38,417 nt of DNA from Pelargonium nanum (GCA_036897485.1 JAYMTF010000363.1:1-38417), one strand, 5' to 3'; positions 21,590-38,417 are shown, counted from the first letter of the stretch. Notes: generated by a model from the letters alone, not told the origin. Program-made: numbers and translations.

Positions 21590-22470
21590 AGCAAAACAGA
21601 CCGTGCAATACAAGTTACAGTAACATCTCCCACTCTAATTCAGCTAAATTCACCCTTTTTCCAACAAAATGTCCTCAAAAACACAAATTCAATTTCCCTC
21701 TCATTCCAAGTTTTCCTAGAAACCAAACAGAAATTTAACCAATACCCAACAAGATTAGGCAAGATACAACCTAATTCACACTACAATAACAGCAAAACGG
21801 ACCATGCAATGCAAGTTACAGTAACATCTCCCACTCCAATCCAGCTAAATTCACCCTTTCAAATTCAAGAACACAAAGTCCGTAAAGTTCAATATTCCTC
21901 TCATTCCAAATTTTCCTAGAAACTAAACAAAAATTTAGCCAATACCCAATAAAAACAGGTAAGAAAAAAAAACAGTTCACAATACAATAGCAGCAAAACA
22001 GACCATGCAATGCAAGTTGCAGTAACATCTCCCACTCATATTCAGCTAAACTCACCTCTAATTATTTCCAGTAACACAACGTCCACAAAAGCACAAATTC
22101 AATTTCCCTCTCATTATTTAACCAACACCCAACAAAATCAGTCGACAAAAAACCTAATATTACACTACAACATCAGCAAAACAGACCGCGCAGTGCAAGT
22201 TACAGTACCATCTTCCACTCTAGTTCAGCAAAACTCACCCTTTTTAGTTTTTTTTTACAGAAACGTAACGTCCACAAAAGGCCTAAATTCAATATACCTC
22301 TCATCCAAACTTTTCCTAGGAACCAAACAGAATTTTAGCCAATACCCAGCAAAATCAGGTAAGAAAAATCCCAATTCACAATACACTAACGCCAAAACAG
22401 ACCGTGCAATGCAATTTCTATCTCATTACCCGTTTTCCTAAGAACCAAACAGAAAATTAACCAATAGCCA
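21590..22470. repeat. About 200-bp tandem array in the FLX-like leader intron
   Basis: Between four and five imperfect copies are marked by 'gcaaaacagaccgtgcaat' or a variant near 21591, 21791, 21993, 22173 and 22393. The following blocks recur in order: 'caagttacagtaacatct', 'aaattcaatttccctctcatt', 'ttttcctagaaaccaaacag' and 'aatacccaacaa'. Period is about 180-220 bp. The copies are diverged and contain no long ORF. Confidence 0.85.
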
Positions 22471-22789
22471 ACAAAATTAGGTCAGAAATTATTATTTTTT
22501 AACACACATATCAAAATAGACCATCGTATACAAAAATTCCAAAAATAGATTGCAGAAAATTACAAAGATGAAGAAGGATCGGTACCTTACGAGACCGATA
22601 AAGGTGAGATTTTTAGGTCAGCTTGAAATCAACAAATCGATGTATCGAGGAAGAGAAGCTTCAGAAGTTGGGTTTTCGGTCTCATGAGCTCACGCAGGCT
22701 CTGTTTAGAGGATATGAGTCATAGGCAATGCCGTCTGTATACGATGTCGTTTTGCAGGTTGTGATTGGAGATATTGTATTCCTACAAAG

Positions 22790-22930
22790 TTACAAAAGTT
22801 GATTCGAATTTTGGGTCGAGTTTTTTCGGGTTCAGGTCGGTCACAATAACGTGAACCCGACCTGAAAAAGATTGTCGTGGGTTTGTTCAATCCGACCCGG
22901 CTCGATATGAAAATTAGTCGGTTTTGTTTT
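22790..22930. mobile_element. Fragment of 'acccg/cgggt' dispersed repeat
   Basis: The sequence 'ttttgggtcgagttttttcgggttcagg' and 'gaacccgacctgaaaa' forms part of a palindrome-like tract resembling the interior of the hAT-type elements at 6891-7138 and 27466-27712. Defined termini are not visible. It lies just upstream of the FLX-like noncoding exon. Confidence 0.35.
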
Positions 22931-22977
22931 ATGTGGTATGAAATCATAATTTTTTTGATATGGTTTCAGTAGTCGGT

Positions 22978-23337
22978 AGAGGTGGCAATTTGTGTTGTAA
23001 CATGATACGAAATTAGCGTGTTTGAGCTCTCACGTTTTGTAGTTGTTTTGTGTTTGTGTTGGATCTCCAAAACACACATGCACGATTAATTAGTAGTGTT
23101 GTGACACGCACACTTAAGGATATAATTGTAAATATCCTAATAGTATGTCAAACGTGTTGGGTCGTGACATTCCGAATAGGTGGGATAGTGTCGTGTCAAA
23201 CGTGTTGGTTCTATCATGCAAAATATGTTGAATCGTGTTCGTCAACACGGACCATTTAGTTACTATGTTATACGTGTGTATTCGTGCTGAGTCGTAACAC
23301 GCATCCAATATTCGCCACGACACGAACTGTCACCTCT
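22978..23337. mobile_element. hAT-type non-autonomous element, 'cgtgtcgtgt' subtype
   Basis: Terminal inverted repeats are clear: the left end AGAGGTGGCAATTTGTGTTG and the reversed right end AGAGGTGACAGTTCGTGTCG match at 16 of 20 positions. The interior is rich in 'aacacg/cgtgtt' words. The 360-bp element has no coding capacity. I could not find a matching 8-bp target duplication. Confidence 0.65.
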
Positions 23338-23937
23338 GATAGTTTACAAGTTCGAACCCAAATTGCTAGCTCCACCCACATGTGATTGGAGCCTACCATT
23401 CAAATTCTAGGCGAATTCTTTCGGGTTCATAATTGAAAAAGTCTAATCCGAACCCTTTCTCGAAGGGGTGTTAGTTTGCTCTATCCACCCGCAATTTTCT
23501 CAAGGTAAATGCAAGCCGACTTGATATGAAGATCAGTCGGTTCCATTGTATGTGACCCGACCCACCAAATTCCGGATCAGGTTTCATTAGTGAGTGGGTT
23601 TGGGTCCAAAAGCTCCACCTTACTCGGGCCAAGACGAACAATGAGAATCTTACTTATCCCGGTTCTTATTTCTCATTTCCGAGCAAAAATTCAATTTCAA
23701 ATGTTGCATAAACAATAAGAACATTGTCAAGTATCAACCTTGTAACATAGTTAAGAAACATCACATCAAAAATTTCAAGTTTCTGTCCAAATTTCATAAG
23801 CAAATGAAGACACTCAAAAAAGGAATAATTTTACAAATCATCAAACACCCAACAAAACCTAAAATCCAAATCTAGTTTGAAGACGATAAAAATCGCGGGC
23901 CAATCAAAATTTAGTTCAATTACATTGTGCGGGTCAA
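23338..23937. other. Spacer downstream of the small membrane-protein gene
   Basis: It contains another diverged 'gaacccaaattgctagctcc' / 'acccgaccc' tract (about 23340-23630), probably a degraded relative of the hAT-type repeats. The rest is AT-rich and likely 3' UTR of the gene ending at 23938. No gene seen. Confidence 0.45.
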
Positions 23938-26900
23938 TCAGATACTCGGCATGGATTTAGCTTGAATGAACTGTTTCAGAATTGCCTTCTCTTCATCAAG
24001 ACGCTTCTTCTCTTCGGGATCTTTTGGCTTGAGCTTCCTTTTCTCTTCGAGTATCCACTTGAAGAGTTCGCGTTGTCGTGCCTCGGGAATTGGTTCGCGC
24101 ACTTTCAAAGGCTCGATGATTGGTGGGGACGGTGTGGCTTTCTCGGTAATTGGAGCAGTTTCAGAAGGTGCAGTTGAAACTGAAGTGGAAGGAACGGATG
24201 CTGCGACCTCTTTCACTTCGCCGGTATCTTTTTTCCTTGTCCTCATCATCAAGTACACTGCCCCAGTCAAGTGACCAGAACGTTAAAATCTAAACAATTT
24301 CTCGTAAAGCAACTAAAGAAAATAGGTATGCTGCAAGATTCACGTAAACCTCAGTGACCAGAACTTTAAAATCTCGAACAGTTAGTTGTAAAGCAACTAA
24401 AGAAAACAGGTACGCTGCAAGATTCACGTAAACCTCAGTCAAGTGACCAAAACGTTAAATCTCTTAACAATTTATCGTAATTCGTAAAGCAACTAAAGAA
24501 AACAGGTATGCTGCAAGGTTCGCGTAAACCTCAGTCAAGTGACCAGAACGTTAAAATCTCTAACAATTTGTTGTAAAGCAACTAAAGAAAACAGGTACAC
24601 TGCAAGATTCGCGTAAACCCCAATCAAGTAATGTTAAAATCTCTAACAATTCATCGTAAAGCAACTAAAGAAAACAATCATGCTGCAAGATTCACTTAAA
24701 CCTAAGCTAACATGGATGAAGTAGTAAGGAAAGAGAATACAAACAGAAGATCTCAAAGAGTTTTGCTAATGGATTCATGTAGCGAATCTGACATTGTCCG
24801 GCATACTCGACAGTTGGTGTGAAGCACCGATTCGGACACGGACCCAAATGTGGGATACACGAAAACAAACATTTAAGGTAAGTCATACTAAACCCTTTGC
24901 TTATAAATTGTTTTAATATGATAAAATAGGATTCGACTGTCCATGTTCAAATGGGAATCCGACACAACTTGTCAAAAAGCAATTTAGTTGATCTTTTACA
25001 TGCCATTTTACACCATAGTAGCTGTTCACTTAGTTAGGTGAATGGCTAAGTTAAGCATTCTCCATGATAAACCTAATAATCACACCCAGAGCACTCGAAC
25101 TTGTGACCTCTTCATCAATCAGATTCTGATACTAAGTAGAGGACCAACTCAACTAAAAGTTTAAACTGATAGTTGAAGACTTAACTTTAATTTTGTACTT
25201 TAAAACACATCTTAATATGAGAGGTGGCATAAGAAGGCACTTCACTCACTACAAATTCCAAGAAGGAGGTGAACATAATTTTTCTCTAAGAAGAGCAGTC
25301 TTCCAACATACTTAAACATAGATGCGAGAAAGGCAATATTTACAAAAGCTGAGATCTTATCTAATATCTAGAGGCAAACGAAAAACCATAACCTAGGAGA
25401 AAGCTAATATGTCGACTTTCTTGATCTTCATCTGCTCGCACCATATCATGCATATAGCCGGCAATTTGGACCCAAACCCAAGGGCACCAGAAATTCAACC
25501 TGCATTTTTGCAGATTAGGGTTGCATAACCCGTAAGTCTTTTGGGCCGCGAAACTCGACCCAAAACCGGAAATGCCAACTCTAAATGATTTTGAAGATAC
25601 ACGTGTTTGAATAAATGTGCCAAGTGAATGTCTGAACCAACCTCAAGGGCCTCTTGAGTCAAAAAGTGAATGTGCAAACTCTTCACCAACCTCAAGGTCC
25701 TCTTGAGTTTCAATTTAAAGACCTACTCATCCAACAGGACAACCACTAACTCAATGCATATCAGGTTCTTACCTCAAGGCCCTCTTGAGTTTCGATTACA
25801 CACCTACACATCCAACAAGCTAATCGCTACATCAACGTTAAACATTTCAGGCTCTTAGCACACAACCGCGGCTACAGCCAGTATAGAACTAATAGATGCT
25901 CGCTTAACTTCACACCAACAATAACACTACTTCCTACCTCCAAAACTCTATTACAAATCTCTCTCTCTAAAACAAAAGCATCACGAACACAAGTTAATCC
26001 AAGCTCTCGCTCATTTAGACTAAAACCCTAAACCCTACTCCCAAACAAATCTACCCATCAACAACCACCACCAACAAATCTCATCTAACAACAATCCAAC
26101 TCCCTTTGAACTGAGATCTAAAAACCCACTTCAGCATTTTAAGCACGAATCATCACACAAATCACATACATGCATACCAAATAAAAAAACATACTGTGAA
26201 CTGAAATATATACACAAAGAGATTCCAACAAGAGATAGACAACCAAGCTCTCACAGATTTGGACTAAAACCCTAACCCCTACTCCCAAACAAAACTACCC
26301 ATCAACAACCACTAAAAATAAATCATATCCAAAACAAACCCAAGTTCTTTTAAGCTGAGATCTAAAAACCCAACTGAGCATTTCAAGCATGAAGCATCAC
26401 ATACATACAAAAAAAAATACAATGAACTGAAATATATACACAAATCCAACATATGGTCAAAAAGAGAGTAGATAACATCCAACAGAGAAATTGACAGCCA
26501 AGCTCTCACACATTTGGACTAAAACCCTAAACCCCTACTCCAAAACAAAACTACCCATCAACAACCACCAAAAAAAATCTCAACCCAACTCCTTTTGAGC
26601 TGATATCTACAAACCCATTTCAGCATTTCAAGCATGAATCATCACACAAATCACAAAAAATAGTAATAACAACCACAGTGAACTGTAATGCATACACAAA
26701 TCACAACATATGGTCGGATAGAGAGAAGAAAAAACCTGCAAATGACAAATTGGCAGTCAGTAGAACAGGCCAAAGGTACTTATAACGGCGAGAAAATGGC
26801 TCCTGCGGCGGCGGAGCCGCCGTAGTTGAAGATCTCGCCGGAGCAAAATCCTTGACTGGTTTCAGTTGAGCTATTTTTTCACAAAAACAAGCAATTAATC

Positions 26901-27025
26901 AACCAAAAATTGTAAAGATATCGACTTTAGTTAACACAAGTGATTTGATAGTGAAAAAATTAAGGAAATAATTTACATTTTCTGGGTTTGTTGTTTAAGA
27001 GCTTTGGAGCTTCGCTTGCTGTCAT
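23938..27025 (-). CDS. Small single-pass membrane protein, unknown function (At1g55160-like by position)
   Basis: Three exons, 27025-26977, 26870-26736 and 24257-23938, join in phase to encode 167 aa. The N-terminus is short and polar with a Pro-rich stretch (about 27-41). RRYKYLWPVLLTANLSFAVY follows, so residues 46-66 form one predicted membrane span flanked by basic residues, with MMRTRKKD after it. The rest (about 75-167) is hydrophilic, Pro/Ser/Thr-rich, then a highly charged helix-like end containing RQRELFKWILEEKRKLKPKD and KAILKQFIQ. The last intron splits the membrane-span codons at Val62. I do not know its function. Positive residues on both sides leave topology open. Its place between the FLX-like and RH20 genes matches the uncharacterised Arabidopsis gene At1g55160. 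Intron 2, 2.48 kb, is full of repeats. Confidence 0.8.
24262..24707. repeat. About 90-bp tandem array, five copies, abutting a 3' splice site
   Basis: Five imperfect copies start near 24265, 24353, 24441, 24538 and 24628. Each contains 'gtgaccagaacgttaaaatc' or a variant, 'gtaaagcaactaaagaaaa', 'gctgcaagattc' and 'cgtaaacctca'. The array starts only a few bases from the acceptor of the last exon (24258), so the pre-acceptor region of that intron is itself repeat sequence. Confidence 0.9.
25000..25165 (-). mobile_element. Possible tRNA-related SINE remnant
   Basis: On the - strand 'agttgagttggtcctctact' is followed by 'tagtatcagaatctg' and the B-box-like 'ggtcacaagttcgagtgctc'. This arrangement is seen in plant tRNA-derived SINEs. 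Boundaries and tail are unclear. Confidence 0.35.
25450..25583. mobile_element. Probable hAT-type element, short copy
   Basis: The left edge TATAGCCGGCAATTTGG and the reversed right edge TAGAGTTGGCATTTCCGG are partly inverted copies, with 'ggacccaaaccc' and 'ctcgacccaaaacc' inside. This is the same signature as 27466-27712. No clear target duplication. Confidence 0.45.
25636..25800. repeat. Short repeats 'acctcaaggnCCTCTTGAGT'
   Basis: Three copies of 'acctcaagggcctcttgagt' or a one-base variant lie near 25640, 25688 and 25771, at irregular spacings of about 48 and 83 bp. Each copy is itself an imperfect palindrome around its ctcaag..cttgag arms. They lie within intron 2 of the small membrane-protein gene. 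Confidence 0.75.
25990..26725. repeat. About 250-bp tandem array with telomere-like motifs
   Basis: Three copies start near 25998, 26246 and 26498 with 'ccaagctctc', then 'tttggactaaaaccctaa', 'cctactcc(c/a)aaacaaaac', 'tacccatcaacaaccac', 'gagctgagatctaaaaaccca', 'agcatttcaagcatgaatcatcac' and 'gtgaactgaaatatatacac'. Each carries an 'aaaccctaa' telo-box-like word. The array lies at the 5' end of intron 2 of the small membrane-protein gene. Confidence 0.88.
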
Positions 27026-28127
27026 TGTCACTGTATCGTCCTCTCTGGCTCTGTTATTGCTATTTGCTTTCTTGTTAATACAAATACTTGTGATTTATGA
27101 ATATTGTATAGGGTTATTGATTATTTATATTTGATCCTTCAATTATCTTTAATTTCACATTGATACTTTTAATATTCAATATTCTCGTAACTAACTAATA
27201 CTATATCGGGCAATAGGGCGTATCTTTTTCGAGATCTCAACGTCTGCTTACAAATAAAGTGTAGCACTTGATCAATGTAAGTTCTCGCTTCAAAGAGTCT
27301 ACCAGTTCGGGCATGATTTCCCTAAGTCGGGTCTAGTAAAGAGGTCTATGCACACTGGGTTGCGTCGTAAAGTTCAAGTGCGCTTGTTGTTGAGTGTCTC
27401 GGTGATGTTGTTTGCCTTGAGTGTGTTAAGTGTTGGTTCGTGTGTTTAGAGCTAAGCCTTGGAGGTAGAAGAGGCAAAAAGTAAGGGTCGGGTCGAGTTC
27501 ATGTTGATGAAACCTAACCCGACCCTATAAGGTTGATCAGTTTCGGATCGAGGTTCGAGCTTTAGGCATAAAATGAATTTGTTTTTGTGGTTATACCCAA
27601 CCCGAAAATTTTATAGTTTACCCAATCTAAACCCGACCTAACTTTTTCGGGTAGATAATTTCATACCCGACCAAAAGCGGGTTGGGTTTCGGGTACCCTT
27701 TTGCCAGCTCTACTTGGAGGTGAATGCTTGCTCACATGTTGAAAGTTATGTCCAAAGAGTTCTCTGCCCGTCGAATTTTGGCCAAGTGTCGGAGTTGTCC
27801 ATAGTAAAAAGATATCGTTCCAAAATATAATTGAAGGTCGCGATTAATCATAACAGTGTTGTACGCCATCCGCTCGGGTAAACACATTACAAAGCTCAAA
27901 CTTGGCTAGATGAGCTTATGGCACAAAACTACACATAAATCTTCTAATTTTTTTCATTCACTAGTACAAGTTTTAGCATACAAAGTCCAAACTGTCCAAT
28001 GCAAGTTGAATGAGAAATAAAAGATTATATAGGAAACAAAAATATTCCTACGCTAGTCATACAAGTTCTCCTTGATTTTGGAAATGAAACACATAGCGTT
28101 TTTACTGTTCTTGTGCTTGCATTGTCG
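27026..28127. other. Spacer between helicase and small membrane-protein gene
   Basis: This presumably holds the promoter of the small membrane-protein gene (near 27026-27200) and the helicase 3' UTR (near 28127 downward on the - strand). Apart from the hAT-type insertion I see no gene or clear motif. Confidence 0.5.
27466..27712. mobile_element. hAT-type non-autonomous element with perfect 8-bp target duplication
   Basis: The 247-bp element begins TAGAAGAGGCAAAAAG and its reversed right end begins TAGAGCTGGCAAAAGG. It is flanked on both sides by cttggagg (27458-27465 and 27713-27720), a perfect 8-bp direct repeat diagnostic of hAT transposition. The interior is rich in 'gggtcggg/cccgaccc' and 'acccgaaa'. 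It lies in the spacer upstream of the small membrane-protein gene. Confidence 0.88.
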
Positions 28128-34476
<6,349 letters not shown>

Positions 34477-34700
34477 TTTGCCCTGAAACAGCTCCTCGCC
34501 GACGTTTCCGCTGCCGCCGTCGCCGGATTTGCAACAAACAGAAGACCGATTTCAGGGTTTTACTGAGATTTCTATTTCGCTCTCTCTTCGCAGAGCTCTC
34601 TCCGATGTTCGTACTTTGTTCTAAGTCTGTGATATGGTGCAACGGTGTACACGTTATTAATGGTGGGGGTGGATAAACTGGCCAATTAAAAGATGACACG
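34477..34700 (-). promoter_or_regulatory. Leader/promoter region of the helicase gene
   Basis: Upstream of the start codon on the - strand lies a leader containing 'gagagagcgaaatagaaatctc' and 'aaaaccctgaaatcgg', a telo-box-like word common in leaders of plant RNA-metabolism genes. No clear TATA box was found. Confidence 0.4.
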
Positions 34701-37700
34701 TGTATAATTTAAGTCAAAAGATGGAGACTTTATTAGGACCCGTTTGGCAATGCTACATACAAAATGTGATTTGTGCCATAGTCAAATCATGTGAAGTAAA
34801 ATGGTTTTCGGTCACGACACGTTATATAACACGAACTCTATATAACTTAAACGTGTTTAGATGCAATTGATATATGAATGCATCGTGTTTGGGTTGAAAA
34901 TTTGACGTGTTTAATGATTGTGTTTCTTTTGTGCGAAACTCTTGAAACAATTTTGTACGATCATAGATAATAATATTGACCACTTAATTCTTTTTCTCTC
35001 ATATTATCTTCTCGTTTTCACTCACGTTCGTCGTTTATCATTCCAATCCCATTACGCGCAATGTCATCTACTATTCACATCTTGTTCGAGGCATAGGCAA
35101 CACTTTAAAATAATTATTAAATATATTGTGTTAATGCATCATGTGTTTACTCATACCATATATTTAACCAAGCTCTTAACTAATTTAAACCCGCTAAGTT
35201 GGACCTAAGCCCAAACAATAAAGTAGAAGTGTCAGGCCCATCAGAATCCACTAAGTAGATCTAAGCCCAAACAATAATGGGCTTTGAGCCCATATATTTT
35301 GGTAACTGTATTGGTGCTTATTGGGCCTCTATATGGGCTTATGTTCTTGTACATTCTAAAATTTTGGGATTGAATGGTTGGACTATAAGAAACCCACATT
35401 CTTCATAATAGTCTTTGTTTGGGCCGAAAGGAGAGAGCCACCTCATGTAATTCAACTGATAAAAAGAAAAATTTATTGTCGTCTTAAAATCTTACACACA
35501 TTTTATGTTTCATCTTGAAATTGTAGTTCAAATGTTAGAGATCGTACATACTATCAAGGCCGAAATTTCAAGGTCAAGGGCTTGTTACAATTGATGTTGA
35601 ATCTTGTTTGATTTATTTTAGACGTGATAGCATGAGTCAATTTCGATCCAGTCATGTAATAATTATACGATAATCAAATCAATAATTGAGCTGCATGCTA
35701 ACCCCACCGTCAAGCCAAGAGCTAGGCTAATATGATATTTGGAGCGTTCGCTGCAAAACCTGAGAGCAGCTTTGGGTGGAGCGGTTGTCGGTGCACAAAA
35801 GGAAAAAATCTCATTCGAATAACATTTTGCACATGGGTTCGTCTCTTACGGTCGTTCAAATACGCCTAGACATACGAGATGTCAGCTCCGCAAGTCCGAT
35901 TGTGTGAGGGACAGTATTAAGAGACAGAAAAATCTCATCTGATATCGCCTTCCTTCAAATTAGAATTGATATCAAATATTGCTTCCATTATTCTTGTTCG
36001 TAGAGTTTCACTTGTACGTTTGTATAATTCGTTTGCGGATACATTTTAAACATGAAAGTTTAGTCCCCACTTAAATACCATCATATCTAGTAAAGGAAAT
36101 TGTGTGGCAATCTTATCAGAAATGGAACAAAGAAAAAGAAATGAATCTAATTTCACTAATTATTGACATTTTATATTTTCCTTTTTTAACCTTTATCCAA
36201 ACCTTTGCTTGTCCAAGTTGCTTGTGTCACTGAATCAAGAACCTTTTGCTTTCACAAATATTATGATAAGCACAAGGCAAAATAAAATACCACACACAAT
36301 ATTTATTAAAAAAAATTGTCAATGTCAACCATTAATGTAATATACAAAAAAATAAATTGACAAAAAAAGAAGGTTTTTCATTTTTGCATGACTAGGATGA
36401 TAAGGCCTATCCATTTTATCCTTAATAAATGATTGGGCAGCAATTATTAAATAAAGAAAGGATTGGTGCTCAAATAGCCATCTCAAAAACCATGTTTCAA
36501 GAAAGGAACATATGCAACAATTCAAATATATATAAAAATATATTTTCCATTGATAATTCATGAAATGAGTACGTGCGCGTGTGTGTATATATATATATAA
36601 TACTTCTTGTATAACGAGTTAGATATGAGATAAATATCCACTTATTTTCATTTTGAGATAGAATTACGAATATATTGCGTTAATAATAATCATCAACTAA
36701 ACATCTATCACTGTAGTAAAACGTGTGACATGCGACGTGACTTTTTGTTGCAAATACTCCAAATATGACTCTATATGTGATATGCGACAGACTTCATTCC
36801 ATCGCGAAATTCAGCATCACGTGCAAAAAATGAGTGTTTATTCACGCATCTAAAATTGACCGCCGTTTTTTCATCAGTCGTTAATTACCAACATACATAT
36901 TAGAGACAGATTTTTTGTCTTATCATGCGAATTTCGTCGTTGATTTCACTTTCTATTGTATTTTCAACCTCTTGTTACTTACATATAATCTCTTTGTTAC
37001 ATATGATTTAGTAACTTTCTATTAATAAGAAAACTCATAACAACAAAACTATAGGAATTCTTATCTTCTAAATAAATAAACAACAATCAATTCTTAGATA
37101 GTGAGAGGCCAAAAGATATATTGTTCATTTGAAATTTGAAAAGGTACTAGAGGTGAGATTGGACCCATTTGATAAGGTGTCCAACACACAAAAGGAAATT
37201 GTTGGATAGATGAAGCTAATTGTATATATCAACCAAACAAAATATCATCCAAATGTCATATATCAAAGCCATAAATATTAATTTTACTAAATCCACACCA
37301 TTTTTGTGTTACAAAAGCAATTCCATTTTTGTAGGGTTGTTTTGGTTGATATTTGATAATGGTCCTAATGGTGATGTTGACTAAAGTAGCTTCTTCACCA
37401 TGCAATTTTCTAAATGAAAACATGTGTTTGGTCTTGTCCTTGTCCTAGCAAACAATCTTAGGCTTGCTCAGCTGGATATGCATTTTATGTGTGGATATTA
37501 TCTTCAACATACAATTTCGTAAAGCTATCTTGCGGTATTGTTTACGAATTAGCGTTGTCTCAGTAAGTTGAATATGCAGTTTGCGACTCTTGATAATAGT
37601 AACGTGTTTGTTAACATGTTTGTTACCTTGTTACGGGTTTTTTACTATTCTTATAGTTCTTCAATATATGTTTTTTTGAAAATTGGATCGACGAAAAACA

Positions 37701-38310
37701 ATATATGAATTTTTTTTATTCAATTAAAATACTTGCTAGAAAATTGGCTCATACTCAATATGGGGTCCTAGGCAATAGCATATCTCGTACACGCCAATCT
37801 ACGATCCTACTACAAACACATGCACATCTTTATTGTCAATTGCCGATTTTTAGTTTTTCACCAACGACAATCAAGTACTTTAAACTTTTTCGTCCAAATT
37901 CTATTAGTCTATTATAACGGAAACCACTTTATGTTTCATCGTGTGACAATCTCATTACCCATATTTTTTTCTAAGCACTAATTTTACTACTATGACATTA
38001 GAATTGAGTATTTATAATAAAGAAAGTGGTTAAAGTTTCATATTCTAAGATAAATACTCTTTAAGACCATATAGGAAAATTTGTTGAAAATGGAAGGTAC
38101 CAAATTATATTTTAATCAAATGTGTCATTTTAACTAATTATTGGTCCAAATCCAGATTTGGATAGCTAGTTGTCATGAAAGGTATTCTTGATTATCTGAA
38201 TTCCTAATTTAAAATAAATTAAATTATAATGGCTGCTTTTGCAACTTAATCATGATATTATCTTGATAAATTAAGGGCATAAGAATATTAGACACTTGTC
38301 GATCTTTTTC
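34701..38310. other. Long AT-rich intergenic region, no gene seen
   Basis: I found no family-like ORF. Contents: a 'cacgacacg/cgtgtt' tract near 34810-34920, a duplicated 'taagcccaaacaata' segment (35208-35222 and 35261-35275), and a (TG)(TA) microsatellite at 36572-36599. Around 36780-36960 there are words such as 'cgcgaaattcagc' and 'cgtcgttgattt', possibly a degraded DNA transposon. Confidence 0.5.
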
Positions 38311-38315
38311 TATAG

Positions 38316-38417
38316 GTAAAAGACTCAATTTGGTCCCCGAACTTTGATGTTTTAACCCAATTTGGTCCCTAAACATTTTTTAACCAAAAATAGTCCTTGA
38401 ACTTTGTTGTTTTGACC
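38316..38417. repeat. Start of 'tttggtcccngaactttg' dispersed plant repeat, cut by window end
   Basis: Three short related blocks follow one another: 'caatttggtccccgaacttt', 'caatttggtccctaaacatt' and 'aaaatagtccttgaactttg'. This motif recurs at the ends of many plant dispersed repeats. The rest of the element lies beyond the window, so its class cannot be decided. Confidence 0.55.

Larger units (their letters stand above)
21180..22585 (-). other. Leader (5'UTR) intron of the FLX-like gene
   Basis: On the - strand a noncoding exon (about 22690-22586) ends in tcgtaag before gtaccg. The acceptor cttctctgttttag ends at 21180, 11 nt before the start codon. The intron is filled mostly by a tandem array and a GA microsatellite. 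Assigned from splice motifs, not from transcripts. Confidence 0.6.

Noticed and set aside
22010..22441. 143-codon + strand ORF with internal similarity
   Set aside because: It spans the 200-bp tandem array of the FLX-like leader intron and simply translates the repeat.
23962..24274. Overlapping + strand ORFs of 71 and 102 codons
   Set aside because: Antisense to the last exon of the small membrane-protein gene; Ser/Phe-rich shadow of Lys/Glu codons.
24262..24707. CRISPR-like regular repeats
   Set aside because: The repeats are contiguous 90-bp imperfect copies without unique spacers, inside a plant intron.

Overview
The window is nuclear DNA of a flowering plant, most likely a core eudicot. 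The genes have many short exons with GT..AG introns, intergenic DNA is AT-rich, and every recognisable protein belongs to a plant family. The introns and spacers carry Stowaway and Tourist MITEs, hAT derivatives, Au-like SINEs and an RTE LINE tail. I cannot name the species.

Six protein-coding genes could be modelled exon by exon, all with consistent reading phase. On the + strand: a USP-domain plus kinase protein of the 'inactive kinase SELMODRAFT_444075-like' group (815-5439, 9 exons, 753 aa). On the - strand: a two-RRM RNA-binding protein (12016-7545, 10 exons, 280 aa); an intronless PRA1-family membrane protein (13644-13075, 189 aa); an FLX-like coiled-coil protein (21168-19433, 4 coding exons plus a leader intron, 280 aa); a small single-pass membrane protein of unknown function (27025-23938, 3 exons, 167 aa); and a DEAD-box RNA helicase of the RH20/DBP2 type (34476-28128, 10 exons, 505 aa). 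The long stretches 5440-7544, 13801-19432, 22700-23937, 27026-28127 and 34700-38417 have no confidently identified gene. Segment 14.4-17.4 kb contains coding-like pieces on the - strand that I could not identify.

The gene set and order (RH20 helicase, small membrane protein, FLX-like, PRA1.F, USP-kinase) match, from memory, Arabidopsis At1g55150 to At1g55200, so this looks like an anciently conserved gene neighbourhood rather than an operon-like functional unit. The RRM gene between PRA1 and the kinase is not part of that block as I remember it.

The most unusual feature is intron content. Four of the five intron-bearing genes each have one intron built largely of an imperfect tandem array, with a different unit in each gene: about 90-130 bp in the kinase, about 200 bp in the FLX-like leader intron, about 90 bp and about 250 bp in the small membrane-protein gene, and 140-330 bp in the helicase. 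Further introns hold stacked mobile elements. No clearly new biological system is visible.
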